From Priestia megaterium (GTDB lineage: Bacteria > Bacillota > Bacilli > Bacillales > Bacillaceae_H), in NCBI RefSeq assembly GCF_023824195.1, contig NZ_CP085449.1, positions 1 to 64,000 on the forward strand: a stretch of DNA of 64,000 nucleotides. Direction: 5' to 3'. Made by a program: the position numbers and the translations under genes. The notes below the pieces were generated by a model. It made no database searches and was not told where the DNA came from. It worked only from the letters and a program-made list of their open reading frames with translations. Numbering within the stretch: the stretch's first letter is position 1; the number at the start of each line of letters is the position of its first letter. Below, one piece after another: positions 16,907-24,967 of the stretch.

Positions 16907-17287
16907 TTATTTCATATAGATTACTACAAGTATCCATAAAGCCAAAGCACCAAGGATAGCAAGTGCTATACGCGTAGATAGTATCCGTACTTCAAAGTCG
17001 GTTTTCTTGGATGGTTCAGGATATGCAATTACGTAAATTCCCTTTAGTAGTGAGAGCCATCCAATAAGTGTAATGAATCCCTGCCAGTTGAGTGCCCATA
17101 CATTATGCAAGATAACAGTTCCTAACCCTAAGAAAATAGATAGCAAGCCGTATATAATCCCAAATCCTCTGTCTTCAACCACTAATTTTTTCAGCTCACG
17201 TAGTACCGATGGACGTATGAAAAGTATTCCCGATACGATAACCGTCGTCCATCCCCAAAATAGTCCTAAAAAGGTACTTGCTTGCAT
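16907..17287 (-). CDS. Four-helix integral membrane protein, unknown function
   Basis: 126 residues with about four hydrophobic segments: FLGLFWGWTTVIVSGILFI, GIIYGLLSIFLGLGTVILH, WQGFITLIGWLSLLKGIYVI, IALAILGALALWILVVIYM. AAGGAGTGAG precedes the ATG. I do not recognise the family. It is the only gene between d6 and d7, a single-gene unit. Confidence 0.7.
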   Translation of the reverse strand: MQASTFLGLFWGWTTVIVSGILFIRPSVLRELKKLVVEDRGFGIIYGLLSIFLGLGTVILHNVWALNWQGFITLIGWLSLLKGIYVIAYPEPSKKTDFEVRILSTRIALAILGALALWILVVIYMK

Positions 17288-17402
17288 TATTATCTCACTC
17301 CTTTCACTTATATTTATATTTCAGGTACGCCCCCTTTAGAATTGTTCTGAAGGGGACATGTCCTTTTGATATTAATGTTGTATGTATATCTTATTCAGGT
17401 TT

Positions 17403-17430
17403 AGTTACCATAATGTACTTTATCAGTATC
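17403..17430 (-). repeat. dif-like site d7
   Basis: Minus strand: XerC-type half GATACTGATAA, centre AGTACA, XerD-type half TTATGGTAACT. The centre is the same as in d11. Confidence 0.8.
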
Positions 17431-17467
17431 CAATCTTCATAGAGTTGATTTTAAAGTACTTATCCAT

Positions 17468-17505
17468 AAAAAAGGAGAACATTTAATTTGGTGTTCTTCT
17501 TTTTT
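17468..17505. terminator. Hairpin terminator
   Basis: AAGGAGAACA and TGTTCTTCTTTTTTT form a stem with a T run between d7 and the next gene. Confidence 0.65.
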
Positions 17506-17611
17506 TATAAAATTAATTTACTTTAAAAACATTGATGCGACTATAAAGCCTATAATGGTTAAAAGGATAAGTATTCCATTAGCCTTATACTTTATTAATA
17601 CGGAGGATATT

Positions 17612-17992
17612 ATGATTCAAAGATATGTATTGTCTATATTGCTATCTTCAATTTGTCTATCTTTATTGTATTTAATTATTGAATACGGAGTTAAAGATCT
17701 TATTTCACCTACATTGCCATTCAGTATGATTATAAGTACAGTAGTGTACTTCATTTTATATACAGTTTTTGGGCTGCCTACATCTCTACTTATAATTAAA
17801 AAGTTACCGAGATTTAGTATAATAAGTTTACTGGGCTATTTATTAATATTTTCTATCGTTTACTATATTTTTTATACTTTAACTTATAATCCTGTTCCAT
17901 TTATAAAAAACTTTGAGGTTTACATTTATATAGTTAGTACATCAATTGTTTATTGGTTTTGGTGCAATATTATGGTGTCAAAACCTAGCTAA
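17612..17992 (+). CDS. Small integral membrane protein, unknown function
   Basis: 126 residues from ATG 17612, behind CGGAGGAT. About four transmembrane segments: YVLSILLSSICLSLLYLII, FSMIISTVVYFILYTVFGL, IISLLGYLLIFSIVYYIFY, YIYIVSTSIVYWFWCNIMV. The GLPTSLLI loop recalls small Bacillus UPF-type proteins, but I cannot assign a family. Sole gene between d7 and d8. Confidence 0.65.
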   Translation: MIQRYVLSILLSSICLSLLYLIIEYGVKDLISPTLPFSMIISTVVYFILYTVFGLPTSLLIIKKLPRFSIISLLGYLLIFSIVYYIFYTLTYNPVPFIKNFEVYIYIVSTSIVYWFWCNIMVSKPS

Positions 17993-18039
17993 TAAAAGGT
18001 TTTGAAGTCAGTTAATAATTGTATACGCTATACAAAATT

Positions 18040-18067
18040 AGTTTACATAATACCTCTTCAAGGAACC
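18040..18067 (-). repeat. dif-like site d8
   Basis: Minus strand: XerC-type half GGTTCCTTGAA, centre GAGGTA, XerD-type half TTATGTAAACT. That half equals the XerD half of the B. subtilis chromosomal dif as I recall it. Last minus-strand copy. Confidence 0.85.
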
Positions 18068-18069
18068 AA

Positions 18070-18108
18070 GAAAGCAAAAGAACCCTTACAGGAAAAGGGT
18101 TCTCTTGT
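18070..18108. terminator. GAACCCTT-type hairpin of the inter-unit element
   Basis: AAAGAACCCTT, short loop, AAGGGTTCTCTT beside d8. The same AACCCT/AGGGTT hairpin stands beside d9, d10 and d13. Confidence 0.7.
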
Positions 18109-18124
18109 GGGTGCCTCTAATCGG

Positions 18125-18217
18125 ATATGTAGCCTTTTATACATTTTTGATATGACGGTGATCTCTCCAGGTGTGTGTGAAGAAAAGGCGTATAAAAAGA
18201 CTACCTTTTATACATAT
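18125..18217 (-). repeat. Inter-unit hairpin element, copy C1
   Basis: Minus strand starts CATATGTATAAAAGG, ends with TGTATAAAAGGCTACAT and contains GTCATATCAA. It is a diverged copy of the elements at 27443, 34775 and 45038, in the same order relative to the GAACCCTT hairpin and the dif-like site. Confidence 0.65.
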
Positions 18218-18510
18218 GCCGATTCATCCAAAAATATCCATTAAGGAAAAATGTGCTATTGTTTACTCGCGGTTATATTTTGGTACTTTATAATTAGCAT
18301 TCCTACTAAAAAGCTATCTCGCTTATTGCTGAGGTAGCTTTTTACATGTGAGTAAAGGTATAAAAATATCTTTACTTTATTATCCAAATTATTTATAATT
18401 TACAAGTCGATTAGTAAGTTAATCACCACTTACTAAAAAGCGATCGCTTTCTCATGCTAGGCCAATGCGGAGAGAAAGCGATTGTTTTTTATTTATAAAG
18501 AAACAAATAC
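18218..18510. other. Intergenic stretch with two terminators
   Basis: No gene. Contains a terminator at 18309-18343 (AAAAGCTA...TAGCTTTTTA) and a long hairpin at 18437-18490 (AAGCGATCGCTTTCTC / GAGAAAGCGATTGTTTTTT) that ends the Spo0E-like gene. Confidence 0.6.
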
Positions 18511-18699
18511 TTACTTTGTTAAGCTTACCTTATGTAATTCATTCAATAATTGATCAATGGACTGACTGACTTGAAGTGTACTTTCACTGGTTATACCTTC
18601 TTCTCGTGCCACTTGAATCATATTCTCCTTGGCCTTTTCTATCTCTATAAGTAAAGTTTGTTTTAGAACACCCTTATCTTCCTGCAATATCTCTCCCAC
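18511..18699 (-). CDS. Spo0E-family aspartyl-phosphate phosphatase
   Basis: 62 residues, normal for the family. It has the two-helix Spo0E pattern: LLIEIEKAKENMIQVAREEG, then the signature SQSIDQLLNEL (SxxxD). Family members remove phosphate from Spo0A~P and delay sporulation. A plasmid-borne copy could lower the host's tendency to sporulate (inference). The ribosome site before ATG 18699 is weak. Confidence 0.8.
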   Translation of the reverse strand: MGEILQEDKGVLKQTLLIEIEKAKENMIQVAREEGITSESTLQVSQSIDQLLNELHKVSLTK

Positions 18700-18998
18700 C
18701 CGTTTACTAAAAGTGTCAATTCGTCAACCTATTTAACAATAAATGTATTATCCTTCTATTTCAACACCTAATATAAAACAAAGGTGGGGTATGGTTAATA
18801 ATGCGTACTTAAAGGGTCAAAATCCAGGAAAAAGGGTTTGAATAGTCATTTTCTTTTTGTAATCTCCATAAAAATATAGAAAATTTTACATAAATTTGGT
18901 ATTATTTAATTACTGTAACATTCACATTTCAACGAGTGTGACATCCAAGAAGCTGCTTCATTCCCTGCATTGAGGCAGCTTCTTTATGTTGGTCGTCA
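18700..18998. other. Intergenic stretch
   Basis: No gene. A hairpin (AAGAAGCTGC / GCAGCTTCTT, about 18949-18985) terminates the replication-relaxation operon coming from the right. Confidence 0.55.
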
Positions 18999-19694
18999 TT
19001 ACGTGAGATTGATTTTAATCCCACCTAAAGAAGCTGATGTTCTTGGCTTTGCCTCTCTTTGCTGCTTACCTGAGCCTTTGTATTTCTCCATTAACTCATG
19101 AATGCTTGCTACCTGTATAATACGAACATGGTCGGAAGACACCGCATAACGAACAGGTGTAATCAAAATAACGGAAGGGAAGATAGGTGACCGTTCTTCT
19201 GGCTGCCAGTGCAACGCTTTCCACTCATCCGAAAAAAAGAATTCCTCATATAAATGAATCTTCCCCTGCATTCTCTGCTCAGAATACTGATTTCGTTGAA
19301 TTTCAATCCAAAACGGAGATCCTTTAAAGATACAAAAGAGATCGGGTTCAATGCCTCCCTTTCGTCCAGTAGGCTTATCTTCCACAATGACACTCTTAGG
19401 CATACTATACGAACACAGCTGCTTATAGACATCCAAGATAGAAAGGAAATGTAATATTTTTTGAGAGTTCTTTTTAATCTTCGCATTCACGGGCAAATAG
19501 ACCGCCGGAGAATACTGCTGGGTGCGTTCAATGAGCCCTAACCGATATAAACGTACCATGACACTATTACACGCATTAATAGGGGATTTCAGCTGTTTAA
19601 AGAACAGTTCCACTAATGAGTCTCGATCTACAGCCCGAAACTGATGGATAAACCCAATGATGTCTTTATCACGCTGAGATAGCCGAAAGCTCAT
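18999..19694 (-). CDS. Replication-relaxation family protein
   Basis: 231 residues. N-terminal winged helix (LSQRDKDIIGFIHQFRAVDR, VMVRLYRLGLIERTQ). C-terminal part with the nuclease-like pattern KGGIEPDLFCIFKGSPFWIE then IQRN, as in the replication-relaxation (Replic_Relax) family, whose founders help plasmid replication. It overlaps the FtsK-like gene by 4 bp (ATGA), so the two are translationally coupled. It could act in replication or in plasmid transfer together with that ATPase. Confidence 0.8.
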   Translation of the reverse strand: MSFRLSQRDKDIIGFIHQFRAVDRDSLVELFFKQLKSPINACNSVMVRLYRLGLIERTQQYSPAVYLPVNAKIKKNSQKILHFLSILDVYKQLCSYSMPKSVIVEDKPTGRKGGIEPDLFCIFKGSPFWIEIQRNQYSEQRMQGKIHLYEEFFFSDEWKALHWQPEERSPIFPSVILITPVRYAVSSDHVRIIQVASIHELMEKYKGSGKQQREAKPRTSASLGGIKINLT

Positions 19695-20824
19695 CGCTGT
19701 TCCTCCTTCTCTAATAGTCCAAAGATAGACTGTGGTACGACCTCCAGTTGAGGTTCAGGATCTTTTACCCGAGTTTTATAAGGAGAAAGTATGTCCTTGC
19801 AAGCTCCTTCATCTAAGAAGAAGGCTTGAAACTCTTTCACGTCATCAATTTTAATTTTCATACGTCCCCTAGCTGCAGCATCGATTTCTTCTGCCCCAAG
19901 TACTCCTGCCACCTTTGCATTTGTGGCATCTGCTTGTCGTCCAGAGATTCTTACTCGTAAGTTCGCTTTTAACGCAGAATTTAATAAATCAGCATCCGGA
20001 CGCTGCATCGCAATAATGGTGTGAACACCTAGCGCACGACCTTGGCTGGCAAACTGTTGAATCATCTCTACAAGGTCTGTTTCTCGCTTAATAATGCTCA
20101 TCTCATCTACAACCACGACAATCCGAGGCAGCTTAAACGGAAGCCTACTGATATGGGTCACACCATGTTCTAACATTAAATCACCTCGGCGATACATTTC
20201 AGCTCGAAGTAAGGCAAAAGGTTTTCGCATGTCTTTGGCTTCAAAACAAAGCGCATCCACGTGTTCAATCCCGTGAAATAACCCTAAATCAGCTCGTTTA
20301 AGATCCACTAGCACTAAACGCAAGTCTTCCGGAGAGGCATATTTCATCCATGTGGTCAGAATCACGCGCATTAAACTGCTTTTTCCTGCGCCAATTTCAC
20401 CAGAGATAAGTAGGGTTTCTAAATCAGCAAAATCCCATGAAACAGGGTTCCCATAGATATCTTGACCAATGCATACGGGAAGTTCCATTTTCTCAATATG
20501 GGGATGAATGGCTTCATATTTGTATTCAAGCATCTTAGGTAGGTTTTTATGATGAACCGTGATGCTAAAATTCTTCAGGCTGCCGTTTATTTCGATGTTG
20601 CTGCCTAATACTTGTCGTAAGGCCCATCTTTTTTTCGTTAAAAGCTCAGGATCGATCCCATTTAGTAAAGAAAAGGCGTACCGAGTGTACATATGATGGT
20701 TATCGATTTGATGAATTTTCGGAAAGAGATAGGAGGTACGGTCTCCACGTTTAACCACCCGGTAAATCTCTGCCGTACGAAACGCTTTAATCAATTGGCC
20801 ACGCAGTTTTAGTTTTTCAAACAT
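19691..20824 (-). CDS. FtsK/SpoIIIE-type DNA-translocase ATPase
   Basis: 377 residues from ATG 20824 (GGAGG 7 bp before it). Walker A SGEIGAGKSSLMR at about residue 143, Walker B IVVVVDEMS at about 245, and ALGVHTIIAMQRPDADLLNS then RISGRQADATNAKVA, all typical of FtsK-like pumps. The N-terminal part is small and has no membrane segments, so it may depend on the upstream small membrane protein. Similar ATPases drive conjugation in Gram-positive elements (TcpA, ConQ) or help segregation. No relaxase was found in the window. Confidence 0.85.
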   Translation of the reverse strand: MFEKLKLRGQLIKAFRTAEIYRVVKRGDRTSYLFPKIHQIDNHHMYTRYAFSLLNGIDPELLTKKRWALRQVLGSNIEINGSLKNFSITVHHKNLPKMLEYKYEAIHPHIEKMELPVCIGQDIYGNPVSWDFADLETLLISGEIGAGKSSLMRVILTTWMKYASPEDLRLVLVDLKRADLGLFHGIEHVDALCFEAKDMRKPFALLRAEMYRRGDLMLEHGVTHISRLPFKLPRIVVVVDEMSIIKRETDLVEMIQQFASQGRALGVHTIIAMQRPDADLLNSALKANLRVRISGRQADATNAKVAGVLGAEEIDAAARGRMKIKIDDVKEFQAFFLDEGACKDILSPYKTRVKDPEPQLEVVPQSIFGLLEKEEQR

Positions 20825-20836
20825 CAACATTCCTCC

Positions 20837-21136
20837 TCAAAACATAAAGGTCGCAAAGAAGTAAAGTAAGGCGCTAAAGAAGGTAACAGGCAAGATAAAG
20901 CGCATCACCTTTGCGAACTGATCAACAAGATCAATTACACCCCATCGCTCTAATATCTGTTCAATGATGGCAATTCCTAAGACAATGCCTCCTATGGTCA
21001 AAATAGTGGGGTCAAGCATGGCTAATGGGCTAAAAGGGACAAAGGAATACGCCTTGAAGGGACGAGGTCTCGTGAGAGATGGTTTGTGTGGTAGAGGAAA
21101 GATATTTCGAAAGGTAAATCCTTTTGTTTTTCTCAT
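20837..21136 (-). CDS. Two-helix membrane protein of the FtsK-like operon
   Basis: 99 residues from ATG 21136 behind AGAAGGTACC; an upstream ATG at 21178 is possible. Basic/Pro-rich start, then hydrophobic segments ILTIGGIVLGIAIIEQILE and FILPVTFFSALLYFFATFMF. It lies 12 bp before the FtsK-like gene and is probably its membrane partner (inference). Confidence 0.6.
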   Translation of the reverse strand: MRKTKGFTFRNIFPLPHKPSLTRPRPFKAYSFVPFSPLAMLDPTILTIGGIVLGIAIIEQILERWGVIDLVDQFAKVMRFILPVTFFSALLYFFATFMF

Positions 21137-21178
21137 GTTGGTACCTTCTTTCATTCTTTTAATTTTTTTGCCTTTCAT

Positions 21179-21439
21179 GTATGCATTATTTTAGCTCGAC
21201 GCATCCGGTCGCCCCCTTCGCCTCTTCGGCTCAGCTCCCTTACAGGTTCCATGAAGGGCTTCACTAGGCGTATACAGCTTGTATTAACGCGGTAGCGATA
21301 ATGAACTAGATACTGATTAGGTAACGAAGTTGTAATTCTTTAGATACTATGTAGTTACTGCAGTAAGCTTGCCTGTCCAATCGAAAAATAAAAAAGAACC
21401 CTTACTGCAGTAGGTAAGGGGGAGGTAGTTATGTAACAT
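21179..21439. other. Regulatory-looking stretch with repeated TTACTGCAGTA
   Basis: A GC-rich patch (about 21195-21240) contrasts with its surroundings. The palindrome TTACTGCAGTAA occurs at 21355-21366 and again as TTACTGCAGTA at 21402-21412, within a hairpin at 21399-21420. This looks like paired operators between the divergent FtsK-like operon and a small gene. Confidence 0.45.
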
Positions 21440-21589
21440 GTGCTGGGCTTTTATATGTTGGGGATTAGCCTAGTCGCTTATATTTTTCATGAAATGGACG
21501 AGAGATTGAAAGATGTTCCAACATCTAAAGAAGAAGGAAAGGAAAGGAATAGAATTCAATTTAAAATCACTAAGGTAAATAAGAAATAA
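21440..21589 (+). CDS. Possible small membrane-anchored protein
   Basis: 49 residues if GTG 21440 is used (GGGGGAGG about 12 bp upstream). A short hydrophobic start (LGFYMLGISLVAYIFHEMDE) is followed by a charged tail (RLKDVPTSKEEGKERN). No relative recognised. Confidence 0.4.
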   Translation: MLGFYMLGISLVAYIFHEMDERLKDVPTSKEEGKERNRIQFKITKVNKK

Positions 21590-21656
21590 ATAATTACATA
21601 TTTCTATTTGTTTTCAGCTAATACTAATAAAAGATCTAAATAGTGAGGTGATTGCT

Positions 21657-21830
21657 ATGAATAAATATGAAGAGCTATATAAATATTTATTTCACGCTGC
21701 TCTTGCGAATGAATATGATATGTTATATAAATATTTATCTTATGCCACTTTGTGGTTTGTTCTAATAGTGATTGTGTTATTGCTATCAATGTTTGCCTTT
21801 TTGGTTTATCGTTCTTCAAAAAAGAAATAG
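21657..21830 (+). CDS. Small single-pass membrane protein
   Basis: 57 residues from ATG 21657 behind GTGAGGTGAT. It has an internal repeat (ELYKYLFHAAL and MLYKYLSYATL), one strong transmembrane segment (WFVLIVIVLLLSMFAFLVY) and a basic tail (RSSKKK). Function unknown. The duplicated DNA (TATATAAATATTTAT, twice) suggests an internal duplication. Confidence 0.55.
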   Translation: MNKYEELYKYLFHAALANEYDMLYKYLSYATLWFVLIVIVLLLSMFAFLVYRSSKKK

Positions 21831-22083
21831 CAAAAACTATAGAACAGAACTTAAGTTTTTTTTACTTTGTCTGTTCTTCTATGATGGGAACAAAAATTTC
21901 AGCTTGGATTTGTTCATTTTTATTTTGATATTGCTTATTGGAGCAACATCGTTCAAGTTCTGCATAACCTGAATGTCCATAACCCAAATAAGAAAGCCAC
22001 GCTTCTAAAATAACTTTCTATGTACAGTCAATCGCTTCTAAAATGGTTGATAGGGAAAAGAAATGATTGGGAGGTGTATTAGC

Positions 22084-22305
22084 ATGGAAATAAATAATTC
22101 AAATGAACAAATTGAACAATCTGCTGTAGCTGAACCTAGAGTATTAACCTCATTTGTAGCATATTGTACTTCTTGTGCACCACATTGGAGGTCTAGATGT
22201 TATGCAACTAAAACAGAAGCTCAATCATTAGCAGATGCACATAATTATGCAAACCATGGCGGACGTATTGGAGCATCAGTAACTCAACACGCCGGGAATT
22301 GCTAA
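22084..22305 (+). CDS. Cys/His-rich small protein (zinc-ribbon-like?)
   Basis: 73 residues from ATG 22084 behind GGGAGGTG. The C-terminal two thirds contain CTSCAPHWRSRCYATKTEAQ, then LADAHNYANHGGRIG, and end in HAGNC. The C-x-x-C ... W ... A...A.xH layout recalls small zinc ribbons. Alternatively it could be a secreted or modified peptide precursor with a polar leader. No transporter or modification enzyme is adjacent. Confidence 0.55.
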   Translation: MEINNSNEQIEQSAVAEPRVLTSFVAYCTSCAPHWRSRCYATKTEAQSLADAHNYANHGGRIGASVTQHAGNC

Positions 22306-22451
22306 ATCCAACAATTAAGATCATTTATAAGGGTTGACCCCTTTTTTAGTAAATAGAACTAACTGGTCATTCATTTTAGCACTATTTTTTACTTCTGTAC
22401 CTTTCCTCATACTTCTTATATTTCAACTCGAATATATAGGAGGTGACTGTT

Positions 22452-22854
22452 ATGCCAGATCAAGCTCACGAAAAAGAGAAAATACCAACGAAGAATGGTA
22501 ATTCTCGAATTGCTGAAAGAAGTCATGGAATATACAAAACGACACGTAATGAATTAGGTAATAGAACCATTCTAAACAATTGAAAGACGTTTATATAATG
22601 CGTTGGTACTAAATGGCTATTGTGTCCAAACACAAGTAAAATGTGGCCCTTATCGAATTGACCTTGTAATAGGTAAGCTTGCGATTGAATGCGATGGGAA
22701 AGCGTCTCATTCTTTTCCATCGCAAAAGGCTCATGATCGAAAGAAAGATGCTTATTTGAGGAAACAAGGATATAAAGTAGTGCGGATCAGTGGCAACAGT
22801 ATTGTAAATCGTATGCCTCAAGTTTTAAAAAGAGTGAAAACAAGATTGAATTAA
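22452..22854 (+). pseudogene. Frameshifted DUF559/Vsr-like endonuclease-domain gene
   Basis: ATG 22452 (TAGGAGGTG before it) opens MPDQAHEKEKIPTKNGNSRI, ending NRTILNN at a TGA. One base later in phase, IERRLYNALVLNGYCVQTQV, then YRIDLVIGKLAIECDGK and KDAYLRKQGYKVVRISG follow. That is the usual short endonuclease fold of the DUF559/very-short-patch-repair type (D...ECDG...R). Removing one A near 22578 rejoins the frames. Either a broken gene or a sequencing error. Confidence 0.65.
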
Positions 22855-22888
22855 AAAAAGAGAAGGGTAGAAACCTTCTCTTTTTACT
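22851..22888 (+). terminator. Intrinsic terminator
   Basis: AAAGAGAAGG and CCTTCTCTTTTT around a short loop after the endonuclease-like gene. Confidence 0.7.
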
Positions 22889-23038
22889 ATATAGTCCTCT
22901 ATACTTAGATACTCTTCTTCATGCCACATTTGACTTCCTGTAATCCTATATATTGCTCTGGCATACTCTTAAAAGCCCGCCATTTTTTCATTTTATCAAG
23001 TCTTTCTTTTAAAAAAGTTCTTATTTTAAATGGTTTTA

Positions 23039-23064
23039 ATCGATGTAGACATGTCTACATCGAT
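23039..23064. promoter_or_regulatory. Perfect 26-bp palindrome
   Basis: A 26-bp perfect palindrome centred on GTAGAC^ATGTCTAC lies in the roughly 600-bp stretch between the endonuclease-like gene and the phosphatase. No T run follows, so it looks more like an operator than a terminator. Apart from it and the Pho boxes I see nothing in 22889-23475. Confidence 0.5.
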
Positions 23065-23292
23065 AATCGTTTTTTAAATTCGAGATTGATATTACTTCTC
23101 CTTGGCTTAAGAATGGTATATAAGTTATAGATTTTCATAAACTTTTCCTAGATCTTTTTTAATCTGATCTTCCAAATTTTGATTTTCTACTTCTAGTATA
23201 AAAGATTAATAGATTAGGAATCACAAAAATTATGTGAATATGAAATTTATACGCGTAACAATTGGTTTTTAAATCAAAGCAAATTAATAATG

Positions 23293-23309
23293 TTTACAAC
23301 AACTTAACA
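23293..23309 (+). promoter_or_regulatory. PhoP-box pair 1
   Basis: TTTACA (23293-23298) and TTAACA (23304-23309), separated by 5 bp, give the 11-bp repeat that Bacillus PhoP recognises (TT(A/T)ACA). Confidence 0.5.
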
Positions 23310-23377
23310 TGAAAAATAATCCTTGTTTGTTAATTTTTAGTGCTTTTTCTCATTTATAAAAAGAATTCTCTCTGTTT

Positions 23378-23394
23378 TTAACACTTAATTTACA
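23378..23394 (+). promoter_or_regulatory. PhoP-box pair 2
   Basis: TTAACA (23378-23383), 5 bp, TTTACA (23389-23394), about 80 bp before the alkaline phosphatase start. Same spacing as pair 1. Confidence 0.6.
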
Positions 23395-23475
23395 ATTTAT
23401 CAAAAATCTATTAATAAACCTTCTCTATAATTCTCATTAGGACATAAAACACGACAACAATTGGAGGTAACAACA

Positions 23476-24876
23476 TTGTTTAAAAAGAAGTTAACGAAAA
23501 AGTTATTACCGGTAGCCGTTCTTTCAACAGTTGCTTTTAGTGGTTTAATTGGTGGTTTCTCACATGTAAGTGCAGAGGAATCTACTAATAAAAAAAGAAC
23601 TAATAATGCGGAAATTAAAAATGTTATTGTTTTAATCGGTGATGGCATGGGGGTTTCTTATACTTCTGCTCATCGTTACCTAAAAGACGATCCATCAACA
23701 AAAGTTGTTGAGCCAACAACTTTTGATCAATACCTTGTTGGCCAACAAACAACTTATCCAGAAGATCCTGAGCAAAATGTAACGGACTCTGCTTCTGCAG
23801 CAACTGCTATGTCTGCAGGTATTAAAACATATAACAGTGCGATTGCCGTTGACAATGACGGATCAGAAGCAAAAACGGTTCTTGAAGCTGCTAGAGAAGA
23901 AGGAAAGGCAACAGGTCTTGTTGCGACTTCGGAAATTACACACGCAACACCTGCTTCTTTCGGATCACATGATCACAGCCGTAAAAACATGAACTCAATT
24001 GCCGATGACTATTTTGACGAAATGGTAAATGGTCAACATAAAATCGATGTTCTTCTTGGTGGAGGTAAAAGCAACTTTGATCGAAAAGATCGTAATTTAA
24101 CAGAAGAATTCAAAAAAGCTGGATATAGCTATGTGGAAAACCGTGAAGATATGTTAAACGATAAAAACAGTAAAGTGCTTGGTTTATTTGCTGATGGTGG
24201 ACTTCCAAAGAAAATTGACCGCACAGAAGAAGTTCCTTCATTAAAGGACATGACAAACACTGCTCTTTCAAAATTAAACAAAGATAAAGACGGGTTCTTC
24301 CTAATGGTAGAAGGAAGCCAGATTGACTGGGCAGGGCATGACAACGATATCGTTGGAGCTATGAGTGAAATGGATGACTTTGAACAAGCATATAAAGCAG
24401 CAATTGAGTTTGCAAAAAAAGACAAACATACCTTAGTAGTAGCAACAGCTGACCACTCAACTGGTGGATACTCAATTGGTTCAGACGGTATTTATAACTG
24501 GTTCAGTGAACCAATCAAAGCTGCAAAGCGCACGCCTGATTTCATGGCTGAAGAGATTGCTAAAGGAGCAGGCGTTGAAGAAACATTAAAGAAATATATT
24601 GATCAAAATACCCTAGCCTTAACAGAACAAGAAATTCAATCTGTTAAAGAAGCAGCTAAAACAAAGAAAGTTCTTGATATCGATAATGCCATTGAGAATA
24701 TTTTCAACAAACGTTCTCACACAGGTTGGACAACAGGTGGACATACAGGTGAAGATGTTCCTGTCTATGCATTCGGACCATCAAGTGAAAAATTTGCTGG
24801 ATCAAATGATAACACCGATATTGCAAAAAATATTTTTGATGTCTTAGATTATAATATTAAAATTCAAGATAAGTAA
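23476..24876 (+). CDS. Secreted alkaline phosphatase
   Basis: About 466 residues starting at TTG 23476 (GGAGGT upstream). Signal peptide: basic MFKKKLTKKL, hydrophobic core LLPVAVLSTVAFSGLIGG, cleavage after HVSA. The alkaline-phosphatase motifs are all present: VIVLIGDGMG (metal Asp), VTDSASAATAMSAG (catalytic Ser), HATPASF and HDHSR, VEGSQIDWAGHDND, VVATADHSTGG, and a terminal HTGEDVPVYAFG. Releases phosphate from organic esters outside the membrane. Length and motifs fit B. subtilis PhoA/PhoB. Two PhoP-box pairs upstream predict induction by phosphate starvation. Confidence 0.95.
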   Translation: MFKKKLTKKLLPVAVLSTVAFSGLIGGFSHVSAEESTNKKRTNNAEIKNVIVLIGDGMGVSYTSAHRYLKDDPSTKVVEPTTFDQYLVGQQTTYPEDPEQNVTDSASAATAMSAGIKTYNSAIAVDNDGSEAKTVLEAAREEGKATGLVATSEITHATPASFGSHDHSRKNMNSIADDYFDEMVNGQHKIDVLLGGGKSNFDRKDRNLTEEFKKAGYSYVENREDMLNDKNSKVLGLFADGGLPKKIDRTEEVPSLKDMTNTALSKLNKDKDGFFLMVEGSQIDWAGHDNDIVGAMSEMDDFEQAYKAAIEFAKKDKHTLVVATADHSTGGYSIGSDGIYNWFSEPIKAAKRTPDFMAEEIAKGAGVEETLKKYIDQNTLALTEQEIQSVKEAAKTKKVLDIDNAIENIFNKRSHTGWTTGGHTGEDVPVYAFGPSSEKFAGSNDNTDIAKNIFDVLDYNIKIQDK

Positions 24877-24899
24877 GAAATAATTGGATAAGATAAAGT

Positions 24900-24940
24900 G
24901 TATCCCGTTGCTTAAGTACAAGCAACGGGAACTTTTTTAG
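24900..24940 (+). terminator. Intrinsic terminator of the phosphatase gene
   Basis: GTATCCCGTTGCTT, loop, AAGCAACGGGAACTTTTTT directly after the stop. Confidence 0.85.
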
Positions 24941-24967
24941 AATATAGAATCATACGGGGGAATCATC

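Noticed and set aside
18002..18244. 80-residue ORF over d8 and element C1
   Set aside because: It crosses the dif-like site and two hairpins and lacks a ribosome site.
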